Assembly: GCA_963693085.1 (NCBI GenBank)
Contig: OY856409.1
Span: 1,616,607,711 to 1,616,671,710, forward strand
DNA length: 64,000 bases
Origin: Alisma plantago-aquatica
Lineage: Eukaryota; Streptophyta; Magnoliopsida; Alismatales; Alismataceae
Direction: 5' to 3'
Below, piece after piece: positions 12,635-22,859 of the stretch. The notes under the pieces were generated by a model that was not told the origin of the DNA, did no database searches, and saw nothing but the letters and a program-made list of their open reading frames with translations. Numbering within the stretch: position 1 is the stretch's first letter; each line of letters begins with the position of its first letter. The position numbers were made by a program, and so were the translations under genes.

Positions 12635-12644
12635 CTATTTATAG
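12635..12644 (-). promoter_or_regulatory. TATA box in Sirevirus LTR
   Basis: The minus strand reads CTATAAATAG. The identical decamer is at 18092-18101 in the 5' LTR, the copy that would drive transcription. Hairpins lie about 135-390 bases upstream. Confidence 0.8.
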
Positions 12645-12780
12645 CTGGGGATGCCTCTTAGCCTTTGGGAACACATGAGAATGAAAACTAGCCTTTTTGT
12701 GGCTTGCAACGGATCTATTTTCACTTGTTGCAACTCCACAACGTCTAGAATCACTTTTCTACACTTTTTCGTACAGTCTG

Positions 12781-13029
12781 ATCGGCCGAGTTTATATAAA
12801 GGTAACTCGGCCGAACCACTAAAAGACAAGGATGAAAGCTAGACTGTCGGCCGAGTTCCTTTGGAGAAACTCGGCCGATCGGTCGACTTTCATCTTGGAT
12901 CGATCAGTGGATCGGCCGAGTTTCCTTGCTAGAAACTCGACCGAACGGGAATCGGCTGAGTTTGTAACTCGGCCGATTGCAACAAAAATTCCAGAATATA
13001 TGGATCGGCTGAGTTTGGAATTCGGCCGA
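12781..13029. repeat. Five-hairpin array in U3 (TCGGCCGAG core)
   Basis: There are five inverted repeats at 12781-12814, 12847-12878, 12911-12944, 12951-12977 and 13004-13029. Each has an ATCGGCCGAGTTT-like left arm and an AAACTCGGCCGA-like right arm around a short loop. Arrays of palindromes upstream of the TATA box are a documented hallmark of Sirevirus LTRs. The counterpart in the 5' LTR spans about 18238-18486. Confidence 0.9.
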
Positions 13030-13392
13030 CAAAATCCATGTCATGGGTATTTTGGAATTTTCATTTGACTATACAAATGATGGATTTTTGTGTCCCAATA
13101 ATTTTTCTAAGCTTAATTACAAGTCATACAATCATTACAAGTGGTTACAAAGCAATTCTAAGGTCATTTACATAGAGATCCCAAATTGCACACTTGTAGC
13201 TATTTTGACTTGTCTTTTCTCCAATTTGATATGCGCAAGTTAGGGCATTTGGAGTGTGTCTAAACCTAATCTGAAATCACTCAATGTAGAAGCATTAGAC
13301 ACCAATATGTGGAATGGTTAGTCATCATCAAAACAAGGGTTTAGTCAATTTAGACGTGAGTCAACATTGACCTAATTGACCTTGAGTCAACA

Positions 13393-13407
13393 TTCTCCCC
13401 CTTTTTG
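13393..13407 (-). other. Polypurine tract
   Basis: On the sense strand this reads AAAAAGGGGGAGAA directly next to the 3' LTR, the expected plus-strand primer site. Further purine tracts occur nearby (around 13502 and 13540), in keeping with the multiple tracts reported for Sireviruses. Confidence 0.9.
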
Positions 13408-15294
13408 AAGATGACAAACCATTCCATAAATGTATTGAAAGCTTGTACGTAAAATCATACCTTCGGAGAAACCTAGGGGTTTCAATAGGATTGAGCTCAT
13501 ATTCTCCCCCTCAATTGATGCGCATGGAGTTCTCATACTCCCCCTCAATTGATGCTATTTCTCCTGCATGGTTAGCTTTCATAACATTTATAGAAACTAT
13601 GTCTTCTACTCATATATGCTCTACACATATATGTCTTCTCCCATTTACCTTCTCCCCTTTACATGGACACACTTCTTTGCTTCATGTAAGACATGCCTTC
13701 TCCCTGTTGTCAAAAGAAGACATATCTTTCTCCCCCTTTGTCATTTCAAAAAGGTGGGGGTGTGAAGAAACTAAGAAACACCACTTGTTAAGAGAAAGAA
13801 GATAACAAAAGTTATATAAGGAGAGTAGAAGAGCACAGATAGGGGCTTGTCCAAGCATAGAAAGAAAAGCAAGTTAAAGCATATACTTGAACATCCCAAA
13901 AATGCAAGATAAAGTGCTGCAGAAAAACAATAGATCACAATTTTGACCCTCAAGATGATGGAATTTGACCAAAAACCATCGGAGCTCATGGCAAAGCGAT
14001 GAGTCTTGCTCAGAAGGGTGTTTCTGCATAAAAAACACTATACTTGCAGCAAAAACTAAAACTGGAGCAAAATATGTATAAAATCCAAACATACTCCAAT
14101 TTCTACATATAATGTAGATCTATGTACCCTGCATCACAATGTTATGCAAGCAACTCAAGATAGTAGATATTCAATTTAAGGAACAAGCTTGAGCATGTAT
14201 AAGCATAGCATATAGATGAGCAAAGATGTCAATTGTAAACAGGGTTAGAACTACATGTAAATGAACTACTAGTAGATGATATCATAAGTTAGGACTACTA
14301 GTAGGATCTAGATCATAGCAAGATATGCCAAAAGATACACAAGATAGAGCAAGCTATGATTAGATGAAGAGATATATCCAAACAAGGAGATATGCAAGTT
14401 TAGAAGCATGAAAGGATATAACTCACTAGATATGCATCCTTACCATAAGATGATTACCCCTATGAACCTCAAGGTTGTATCAACACAAGATATACACCTA
14501 TAGATGTAGCAAGTTAGAGCACAACGGAAGCAATTTTTAGACACAACCAAGAGATCCAAAGAGATCATCATCAAAACCTGCAAAACAACTCAAAGCAAGT
14601 AATTACAAGATATATATACCAATTTAGAGAAATTAGATAGATAGAGTTGTAAGCAAGATAGGCATTTAGAACATGGCAATATGCATATATAAAGATACCA
14701 AAAGAGAGTGCCAAAGAGTAAGGCTATTGGTTGAGAAAATCTAGTTGAGAGGGAAATTCTCACTCAATAAGCCAAATGTATATTCTGTGCACAGTGTTAT
14801 CGGTCGAGTTCTGTGCATTGGCAACTCGACCGATGACAACTGCTGGCAACACCCATTGGTGCCTATCGGTTGAGTTTCAATAGGGCAAACTCGACCGACA
14901 GAGTAGCTGTCAAAAGACATATATATCATAAAAACACATTTAAAGGCATGCTAAAAATACAAACCATATCCAAACATGTCTAAGCAAGTTAGTAATGCAC
15001 TATAGAAGCATTAGGAACAATTTTTGAGCAAGAGTGTGAAGAGAAACACAAAATGCCACTTTTGACTCAAAAACCATATGTATAGTGCACACTAACTTGA
15101 CAAAAACAAGTTAGAAAAGGTTATAAGCAATAAAACAATACCTTTGTGCTTACCATTGCTTTTCCACTTGTTGTCACCCTCTACACATCTCACCTTTCTT
15201 CTTTCATGTGGATTGAGAAGTCAATTTGCAATTCAATAGCTCAAGTCAATCCATTTGCATGTACCTACAAGAAGAAAGATGAAATGGTCCCCAA
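13408..15294. other. Non-coding interior of gag-only Sirevirus
   Basis: About 1.9 kb lies between gag and the polypurine tract, where pol and the additional ORF would sit in a full Sirevirus. No pol motif is visible in any frame. It holds extra CTCCCCC tracts near the 3' end and two hairpins at 14799-14834 and 14864-14899 with the TCGGTCGAG core of the other Sirevirus. The text is A-rich and low in complexity, like the pol-to-additional-ORF spacer of the element at 51784. Confidence 0.8.
14799..14899. repeat. Two internal hairpins with TCGGTCGAG core
   Basis: The inverted repeats at 14799-14834 (ATCGGTCGAGTT...AACTCGACCGAT) and 14864-14899 are of the family found in the LTRs and spacer of the Sirevirus at 51784-62990, not of this element's own LTR (TCGGCCGAG). 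The equivalent pair in that element lies at 55921-56020. Confidence 0.8.
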
Positions 15295-15366
15295 TCATGT
15301 TTTTGGGTCCGGAGGGGTTAGTTTAGCAACCCAAATCCGATTGCTTTTGGGTGCTTTCCTAAACGG

Positions 15367-15408
15367 ACAACAAGTAGAATAATGACCTAATTCATTGCAA
15401 TAGTTTCA
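15367..15408 (-). pseudogene. Second gag zinc knuckle, cut off by TGA
   Basis: In frame after the gag stop, the minus strand encodes NYCNELGHYSTCC. With the TGA (15406-15408) in the place of the first Cys codon this is a C-X2-C-X4-H-X4-C knuckle. The Sirevirus at 51784 has the intact equivalent at 59452-59493, starting with TGT. Confidence 0.8.
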
Positions 15409-17166
15409 TGTGACCATAGTCTTGGAACTAGAGGATTCTCCATGGAATATTGGAGGTCCTTTATCTTTGTTGTTCCCTTGACTACTATCATACCCTAAAC
15501 CATGTCTACCAATTTGTTTAGTAGTATGGTCTAGGATTTGATTTAGATTCTTTTTACCCACTAAGAATCTTTGCAAAGAAGATCTCAAACTATCATTATC
15601 ATGCTTAAGAGAAGCAATAGTAGAAGACAAATTATTTATATTTTCTTTAGCATGCAAAAGATCATTTTCTAAGCAAAGAGATTTAGTTAAATAAGAATCT
15701 CTATCAATATGAAGAGCAGCAACATCATTTTCTCTATTTGTAGAACTAGAACAAGATTCATGCCCATTGATTTTAGCAAGCAAGGAGGCATTTTCTATTT
15801 CTAATTCATGCAAAACAAAATCTTTGTCCTTGTTTTCAGATTTAAGAACATCAGTGTCATGCATGAGAGAATCAACAATTAAAGTATGCTCTTCATTTGA
15901 ACTAGGCATGAGAGGTTGAGCTTCTAGAAATTTAATCTTATCAAGTAAACTAGAATTTTCAAGTTTAAGAGAGTCTACTTGACTAAGACAATCATTTTTA
16001 TCATCAAGCAAGCAAGAATTAGCATGTTCAAGATCATCTAGTTCTACATGCAAATTATCAACAATTTTAGCAAGCTTTTTCTTTTTCCTTTTAGAAGACT
16101 TAAGAGAGGCACACATATCATGAATAATAGCAATCAAAGATTCTTTATCTAGAGAGTTTAGATTTACCTCACTTGAGTCTTCACTTGTTGATGCTATAAG
16201 AGCAAAATGGCATTCTCCTTCATCACTTGAGCTTGAGCTTGATCCTTCACTTGAATCTTCACTTGAGCTTGAGTTGGAGGAGCCACTTGAGCTTGATTGC
16301 CATTTCTTCTTGTGAAGATGGGTCTTTTTGCCTTGTGGGCAATCTTCCTTGTAGTGACCATTCTTTCCACATGTGAAGCACCGGATGGAGGAGGACTTGC
16401 CTTTGTAGAGTCGACCTTTGGAGTACATGACATCTTCTTTAGCTTGAGAGGATGGAGAGACTTGTTCCATGATAGCTTCAATTTGAGCCTTCATTTCAGC
16501 CTTCTTCATTCTCTTTAGCTCTTTCTTCTCTTGTCTTTCTACTTCCTCCCTCTTGTCAAGTGTGGCTTCATGTGCTTGTAGATTTCCAATGAGCTCTTCA
16601 ATAGGAATATCCCTAAGCGACCTTGCTTCTTCAATGGAAGTCACCTTGGATTCCCATCTCTTGGGGAGAGTTCTAAGGATCTTTGAGTTGATCTCTCCAC
16701 TAGACATAGGACGTCCTAGAACAACAAGACCATTCAAGATGGTGTTGAGCCTTGAGTACATGTTGGCTATGCTCTCTTCCTTTCCCATCTTGAAGTTCTC
16801 AAGCAACCCTTTGAGCATGTAGACTTTGCTTTCCTTCACTTGATCTGTCCCTTCATAAGTGATGCAAAGCTTTCTCCATACCTCATAGGCCATCTCACAA
16901 GAAGAAATCCAGTTGAACTCGGTGGGGGTCATGGAGGCATATAGGATGTGCATGGCTCTAGCATTCAAGGTTGCTTTCATCAAGGTGGCTTCATCCCATT
17001 CTTCAATGTTTGTCTTTGGTAGAATGTATGGGCTGTTCACCATTTGCCACATCTTGAGACTTGATCCTTGGATGAAGAATTGAAGTCTTCTTCTCCAATA
17101 GAGGAAGTTGCTCCCATCAAATATTGGAAGGCTGGTCGAGAGTCTCCCTCCTAGGTAGTCACCCAT
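15406..17166 (-). CDS. gag: Sirevirus Gag, 586 aa, open
   Basis: Gag forms the virus-like particle in which the element's RNA is copied. The frame is open from ATG 17166 to TGA 15406-15408. The N-terminus is the Copia gag (UBN2-like) fold: FDGSNFLYWRRRLQFFIQG (about 16-34), ATLNARAMHILYASM (65-79), YEVWRKLCITYEGT (94-107), MLKGLLENFKMG (117-128). A Lys/Glu-rich segment follows (205-230), then a CCHC zinc knuckle (C263, C266, H271, C276), a serine-rich stretch (292-315) and a long coiled coil (about 335-555), typical of Sireviruses. The stop falls exactly on the first Cys codon of a second CCHC knuckle, whose remaining residues (CNELGHYST) are still encoded at 15367-15405, so the protein is slightly truncated compared with relatives. 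Reading past it, the next stop is at 15295-15297. No protease follows. Confidence 0.93.
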   Translation of the reverse strand: MGDYLGGRLSTSLPIFDGSNFLYWRRRLQFFIQGSSLKMWQMVNSPYILPKTNIEEWDEATLMKATLNARAMHILYASMTPTEFNWISSCEMAYEVWRKLCITYEGTDQVKESKVYMLKGLLENFKMGKEESIANMYSRLNTILNGLVVLGRPMSSGEINSKILRTLPKRWESKVTSIEEARSLRDIPIEELIGNLQAHEATLDKREEVERQEKKELKRMKKAEMKAQIEAIMEQVSPSSQAKEDVMYSKGRLYKGKSSSIRCFTCGKNGHYKEDCPQGKKTHLHKKKWQSSSSGSSNSSSSEDSSEGSSSSSSDEGECHFALIASTSEDSSEVNLNSLDKESLIAIIHDMCASLKSSKRKKKKLAKIVDNLHVELDDLEHANSCLLDDKNDCLSQVDSLKLENSSLLDKIKFLEAQPLMPSSNEEHTLIVDSLMHDTDVLKSENKDKDFVLHELEIENASLLAKINGHESCSSSTNRENDVAALHIDRDSYLTKSLCLENDLLHAKENINNLSSTIASLKHDNDSLRSSLQRFLVGKKNLNQILDHTTKQIGRHGLGYDSSQGNNKDKGPPIFHGESSSSKTMVT

Positions 17167-17203
17167 CTTCTCCTACTTGTTGAAGTATGCTTGGAGAAGA
17201 CCC

Positions 17204-17215
17204 GCTCTGATACCA
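17204..17215 (-). other. Primer binding site, tRNA-iMet
   Basis: The minus strand reads TGGTATCAGAGC, a full match to the plant initiator tRNA-Met 3' end, two bases inside the 5' LTR edge at 17218. Confidence 0.93.
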
Positions 17216-17217
17216 CT

Positions 17218-18849
17218 TGTTGGATCCTAGATGGGTGATTAGGTGCTCTAGAGGGGGGGGGGTGAATAGAGCTGAAAGCACTTAAACAAAACTCATCAAA
17301 CCTTCAAAATATATGACAAGATTAGGTTGCTAAATAGGCAATTTGAGTGCAACTAAATCATGCATAGCAAGGATAAGAGAGATTGAACATGCACCAATTA
17401 AACAAGCTATTTAGAGTGGTTCCACACTTCAAACTAGAAGTGTGTCAGTCCACTTTCCTAGAGAGGTCAACCTCTAGGACTTCAACCAATTGCACTCTTA
17501 TATTCATTAATAAGACATACAATACATGACCAACAAAGGACTTACCTATCCAATACAAAGAGTCTTCAACCTTACCAAGGACTTACCCACTTTGCAAGAG
17601 TCTTCGGCCTTCTCCAAGGACTTACCCACTCTTGCACAAGTCTTCGGCCTTGTAGGAATTACCCACTCTTCTTGGATCTTCCGCCTTTGACTTCACCTTC
17701 ACTCGGAGAAGCTTTCCACCAAGGACTTACCCACTTGAGCTTGAGTCTTCTGCCTTCTCCAAGGGCTTACCCACTCTAGCTCCAAGTCTTCGGCCTTGAT
17801 CTTCACCAAGGGACTCCTTCCCTTGTTCTTCTTCACCTCTCTTGGACAAGAGAGAGAACCTTCATCTTCATGATTGAAATGGAGAGATGGGGAGGTTGTG
17901 GAAGTGAGAGCTTCACAAGATATACAAATGGAACTAGCTCTCTTACAGATTTCCTACTCACTCTAATGGATGTAGCAAGTGATTAAGCTTAGAGAGAGAG
18001 AAGAGGCTGTAGGAAGCACTCAACTATAGAATAGGAACCTCACAAAGAGTTTGCAATGAATGCTCAACCTTGGAATGAAGCCCAAGGGGTCCTATTTATA
18101 GCTGGGGATGCCTCTTAGCCTTTGGGAACACATGAGAATGAAAACTAGCCATTTTGTGGCTTGCAATGGATCTATTTTCACTTGTTGCAACTCCACAATG
18201 GCTAGAATCACTTTTCTACACTTTTTCGTACAGTTTGATCGGCCGAGTTTATATAAAGGTAACTCGGCCGAACCACTAAAAGACAAGGCTGAAAGCTAGA
18301 CTGTCGGCCGAGTTCCTTTGGAGAAACTCGGCCGATCGGTCGACTTTCATCTTGGACCGATCAGTGGATCGGCCGAGTTTCCTAGCTAGAAACTCGACCG
18401 AACGGGAATCGGCTGAGTTTGTAACTCGGCCGATTGCAACAAAAATTCCAGAATATATGGATCGGCTGAGTTTGGAATTCGGCTGACAAAATCCCTGTAA
18501 TGGGTATTTTGGAATTTTCGTTTGACTATACAAATGATGGATTTTTGTGTCCCAATAATTTTTCTAAGCTTAATTACAAGTCATACAATCATTACAAGTG
18601 GTTACAAAGCAATTCTAAGGTCATTTACATAGAGATCCCAAATTGCACACTTGTAGCTATTTTGACTTGTCTTTTCTCCAATTTGATATGCGCAAGTTAG
18701 GGCATTTGGAGTGTGTCTAAACCTAATCTGAAATCACTCAATGTAGAAGCATTAGACACCAATATGTGGAATGGTTAGTCACCATCAAAACAAGGGTTTA
18801 GTCAATTTAGACGTGAGTCAACATTGACCTAATTGACCTTGAGTCAACA
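17218..18849 (-). repeat. 5' LTR of gag-only Sirevirus
   Basis: This 1632-bp LTR is the transcription-driving copy, with hairpins at about 18238-18486 and CTATAAATAG at 18092-18101. Differences from 11761-13392 are scattered single bases, several of them inside or near the hairpins. Confidence 0.95.
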
Positions 18850-18854
18850 GGTCG
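18850..18854. other. Target site duplication GGTCG (right)
   Basis: Identical to 11756-11760. The interrupted Athila/Tat sequence resumes directly after it. Confidence 0.95.
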
Positions 18855-19756
18855 AAGTGCTCACCGTGTAGGATTCATTGTTATTCTTATCCCCTGGTCT
18901 TTCAAACAAGCTATTGAGAAAGGAATATGTTGTACATAAACCCACTCAATTTGAGGAATGGATGGATCTGGGATCTCCTCAATAGAATAAGGCTTCCCAC
19001 TATAGATTGAGATGAATTTAGCCTCTTGATGGATGTGGGATGTCTTTGTGTTCCCTAGAAAACTATGTCATGCTTGCCTCTTCAAATCTAAGATATTTGT
19101 TGCCATCTTTGATATCTGAGTCCCTAAAATTCGAATTTGAGACCCTTGATTCTGCCACTCCTGCCTTGATTGATCAGAACATGTTATATTCATTGCCATT
19201 AACTTTCCAAAAAGAGCCTCCAACCTATCTATTTTACCTGGGTCTCGGTCCCCATCACTATTTTGTTGTTATGGATGCCTAGGTTGAAATGTATCCTATA
19301 GAAAATAATTTAAACCCTTACAAGAAAAATTGGTTTCAATGTGCCATGGCTAGTCATTTCTTATATAATTATGATGCTCCATGTAGTTCTATCCTTTGGT
19401 TGTATCATGTGCTTTCTTGATGTTCAAGGTCTCTGACTGTTGTGTACATGCCTTCAAGTGTGCCTTCAGTTCATTCATTTTTCTAACCACCATAGCAGAT
19501 TAATCTAGAAATTCCTTATACTATTGGAAAACCAACTTTCAATCTCTAGAAGATAGAGATGGAAGACCATAAACTAGTACCTGCACAAGATAAGGATTTT
19601 TTGCATATCAAGAGTTACTAAAATTGTGACTAAAAGTTTTTTTTTGATAATGATATGTTGCAAAAAAAAAAAACTAAAAAGGTTGCTCAATGAAAGATTT
19701 TAACACTCATAGTGCTAGCATTATCGATTTCCCAATAGTGTTGCCTCAAACTTGAC
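18855..19756 (-). pseudogene. Old Athila/Tat-like element: gag fragment and leader
   Basis: The minus strand at about 19080-19250 reads LEALFGKLMAMNITCSDQSR, then QNQGSQIRILGTQISKMATN. This is the coiled segment before the protease linker in Athila/Tat gags (usual form NQxxxIRNLExQxGQLA). It continues toward 18855 and, across the Sirevirus, into 11755. Most of the gag N-terminus is missing or unreadable between 19250 and 19756. Near 19735-19752 a degraded primer site resembling the tRNA-Asp type (GGCAACACTATTGGGAAAT on the sense strand) abuts the LTR-like sequence that starts at 19757. Confidence 0.65.
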
Positions 19757-20574
19757 AGGGGTTTACTGTGCGTGTAAAAAAAAAGGTGTACCTATCAAAG
19801 TAATACTAGATTTGTTTATTGATTGTAAAATAAAAAATGAAAATTAATAACTATTAAGAAAGTTGTTTGAAATTAGAGAGATGGATTTCTAGGATAATTG
19901 ATTTAACTTCATTCAATTTATACTCAGTTCCATTCTTCTCAAAAATAGAACAATCATTGCTTAAAAATAATTACGAATATGTAGTTTGGATTACCCACTT
20001 TTGTAGTGTAATCACTATTTAATCTAGTAAAAAATAGGCTTTTATAGTGTCTAAGTATAAGATTAAATGATTAATGGTCTCTCTCAGGATACATATCCTC
20101 ACAATTATTAAGCTCTATTTTAAAGTGCATTATTAATTGTGTTAATGATGCTTTTCCTAACATTTAATCCCTTTTGCTAAGCGATAAAGCATCTGAAGTA
20201 TGCACATAATGACCAATAATGAACATGGTGAAATAAAGCACACTATCATTAAAATTCCATAGAATGAAATTTAGTTCTATATAGAAGATATCAAGAACAA
20301 ATTAACACCAGGATACTCTTGGGTCCTAGAGAAGAGGGGAATTATTCTCACATATTGAACACGATATCACAGAGATTTAAAAGATTAGAGAAAACATGAA
20401 AATGACTATATGGAACTAGGAAACTGTGAATAATAATAAAATTATTTAAATATGGGCACGAACAGACTACATCTTGGATGCCAAATCACTATCTGAAGGT
20501 GTAGGATGATCTTTTCTCCATGTTTCTGCCTTTTCCCCTCTATCCCTTCTACTCTAGGGTTGACTTGTGAGTTT
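19757..20574 (-). repeat. Probable 5' LTR fragment of old Athila/Tat element
   Basis: This AT-rich, non-coding stretch follows the degraded primer site and begins TGACAGGGGTTTACTG on the plus strand. It is interrupted at 20575-20579 by the Copia insertion and appears to resume at 29743. No matching 3' LTR could be paired, so the call rests on position next to the primer-site remnant. Confidence 0.45.
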
Positions 20575-20579
20575 TATAG
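20575..20579. other. Target site duplication TATAG (left)
   Basis: Identical to 29738-29742, on the far side of the Copia element at 20580-29737. Confidence 0.9.
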
Positions 20580-21162
20580 TGTTGGTGAATAGGGTTCAGA
20601 TATAGACAATGGAAACAAAAAATTTATTGTCATATTTCCCATAAACCAGCGGATCGCGTCAACAACTATATAACAGAATGATTGGTTTCAGTGATATACC
20701 TGGTCCTAGAGCAAGACCAGTTTGATACTCCTTATCATTGTAGATGTACAATTATCATCTAGTTACTCTTGGAAGGTGTTTGTGCAGCTCCTGGTCTTCA
20801 CCATAGACAACAAACTGAAACAACATCTACAGTGGTTCCTACGGTCTCTCCATGGATTGCAAGCTAATGTTATCTTCCAAGCGGTGGACAATGGCCTCTC
20901 ACCTCTAGAGTAGTCCACGTGGATCACTGGGAACTCCATGTTGTGCTACCACTGTCAATGGGAAGGAGTTGTCCCCTTCTATCGACGTACTAGTCACCGA
21001 CATGCTCTCCCACAATTGATCCTCAGTTGTTCTCTCCCTTGCTATCCCTCCCTTTAATGGGTAGGACTTGCTTGGGCTCTCTATAGGTTATCACAAAGAG
21101 GACAACAATTATTAGAACAAGTAATTCCCAATTGTGTGTGTTGGAAAGTCTTCAGTACCCCT

Positions 21163-21172
21163 CTATTTATAG
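21163..21172 (-). promoter_or_regulatory. TATA box in Copia LTR
   Basis: The minus strand reads CTATAAATAG. The same decamer is at 28239-28248 in the 5' LTR. Confidence 0.75.
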
Positions 21173-21239
21173 TAGAGGCCAGGGTTAGGGTTCTCAATCA
21201 GTGTGGGAGTAGAAGGGTCCAGAATCATGAATGTTCTAG

Positions 21240-21545
21240 AACCTACGAACCGCGAGACATTCGTCTCACATAGAAAAATGGTCGCCTCGTGCGTGATATG
21301 GTCGTCTCACATAGTTTCCTATTCTGAATCAAATTGGAAATTTGAATCCAATTAATGCACAACATGATGTTAGCACTAATCCTTGATGCAATCGAATTTC
21401 CCCATGAACTGGGCATCTCAATCACGTAAGGCGGGCGTCTTGCAACCACGAAGCATTCATCTCGCTCACGTGAGCCAATCATCTCATGACCACAAATTGG
21501 TTAACTCACTCACACGAGACGGTCGTCTCGTGCCCTAGTTCTGAC
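21240..21545. repeat. GAGACGGTCGTCTC inverted-repeat cluster in Copia U3
   Basis: Multiple short motifs pair as GAGAC...GTCTC or CACGTGAG, spaced 20-50 bp, just upstream of the TATA box in the sense direction. The counterpart in the other LTR spans about 28325-28570. It resembles in design, not in sequence, the Sirevirus hairpin arrays. Confidence 0.65.
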
Positions 21546-22755
21546 AGAACTCATCCAATACAGGTGTCTTGTGCCCCAATTCTACCAGAACTCAACCAAT
21601 TTAGTTTCAAATAAACCTGACACTCCAAACTACAGTCCAACACTTGAACTTGATGATTCTGAGTCCAGTCAGTTGATCTATCATTTAATTGAATACATAA
21701 ACACCTTTAGCATTCAATATAAATATCATTCATGAATATACTCCTTTAATCCAAGTGTATCCTATGCACGTGACCCTATAGGTCTAGAATTACGTTGGCA
21801 ATGAATTTCCATAACAAATTATGACATCACAAGCAAAGAGGGGTTCCTAGTAACACATCATTTCTACCCAAGTAATTCAGAAAGATTGAGAAAAACTTCA
21901 ACCTACAATTTGTGAATAGTGTTATCATGATCGTATAGTTCCTTTGTATATGATTTCTGGATTGAACTTGAGGCATGGAATCATTATCCTCTCAACGTTC
22001 AATCCATGTTCCTTGAACTAGAGTAGACTATCTGAGATGCATATGTGTTCACATATCACATACTGAACCACATCAGTACGGCCATACATTTCTCAGTTTT
22101 TCTTATCAAGAAACATTGGATATCAAATTCCTATATGAGGGACAAATCTCATCTACATCACTCACACTCAATCCCCATGTGTCAAAGCTACCCAACCATC
22201 AACTTTATGGCAACCCATATTTTAGGATTACGTTTGATGATATCAAAGTATACCCAATGACGTGTGATGAGTGCAATGACTTCAGGTCTAAGAACCACAA
22301 TCACCACTATCACTATGAGAGATGATTCTGAATACCATTTCATGGTCTCCATGTATCACTTTCATGGTGGGTCTGTCAGATATACTATTATCTAACATGT
22401 ATCTATATGAGTGACTTGATATCATATATCATGACTAATGAGACTCTGTCATCAGTCAACACACACTCTAGTCTTATGTAATATTGTCGTCTACTTCCAC
22501 AGTAATATCTGACTAGGGACATAACAAGAATGTATGTACTCTTAGCATCCGCATGATCTCATTCTTCAAGTCATGTACTTGAGGACATACTTCATCGAGT
22601 AACATCATTATTTAGATATCTTCTTATGTTTGTGTCAACATCTCATGACTGAGACAAACATAATAGATGGAGTTACCTTTATTATTATCAAATCAAGTAT
22701 TTAATGCCACATTCTAATCATCATGTGATTGCCTCTCTAGTCATACATACCAACA

Positions 22756-22770
22756 CACTCCCACTTGCAC
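22756..22770 (-). other. Polypurine tract of Copia element
   Basis: The sense strand reads GTGCAAGTGGGAGTG directly against the 3' LTR start TGTTGG, close to the AAGTGGGAGATTGTTGG junction widespread in plant Copia elements. Confidence 0.88.
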
Positions 22771-22859
22771 TTAGAGCCAATCACTCACAAATCATATTCC
22801 AAGTGTTGCTCTCATAATACAGAGATACTCAAATTCTACTATAGATTTGAAAATTTGTC

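Larger units (their letters stand above)
11761..13392 (-). repeat. 3' LTR of gag-only Sirevirus
   Basis: This 1632-bp LTR is bounded by TGTTGGATCC and GAGTCAACA on the plus strand and is about 99% identical to 17218-18849. The sense strand runs right to left: U3 with five hairpins (12781-13029), a TATA box (12635-12644), then a repeat-rich leader with several copies of AAGGACTTACCCACT. Confidence 0.95.
11761..18849 (-). mobile_element. Non-autonomous, gag-only Sirevirus (Copia), young
   Basis: This is a complete element of 7089 bp with two 1632-bp LTRs, a tRNA-Met primer site, a polypurine tract and a perfect 5-bp target duplication. The only gene is gag; protease, integrase and polymerase are absent. 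LTR copies differ at about 15 positions by eye (roughly 1%), so it moved recently. It matches the published idea of terminal-repeat elements carrying only GAG (TR-GAG). Pol must have come from a relative. It is closely related in gag and layout to the element at 51784-62990 but has different LTRs. Confidence 0.93.
20580..22755 (-). repeat. 3' LTR of Copia element
   Basis: Bounded by TGTTGGTGAA and CATACCAACA on the plus strand, and colinear with 27661-29737. It contains CTATAAATAG (minus, 21163-21172). At about 21240-21545 there is a cluster of short GAGACG/CGTCTC inverted repeats such as GAGACGGTCGTCTCG. Confidence 0.93.
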
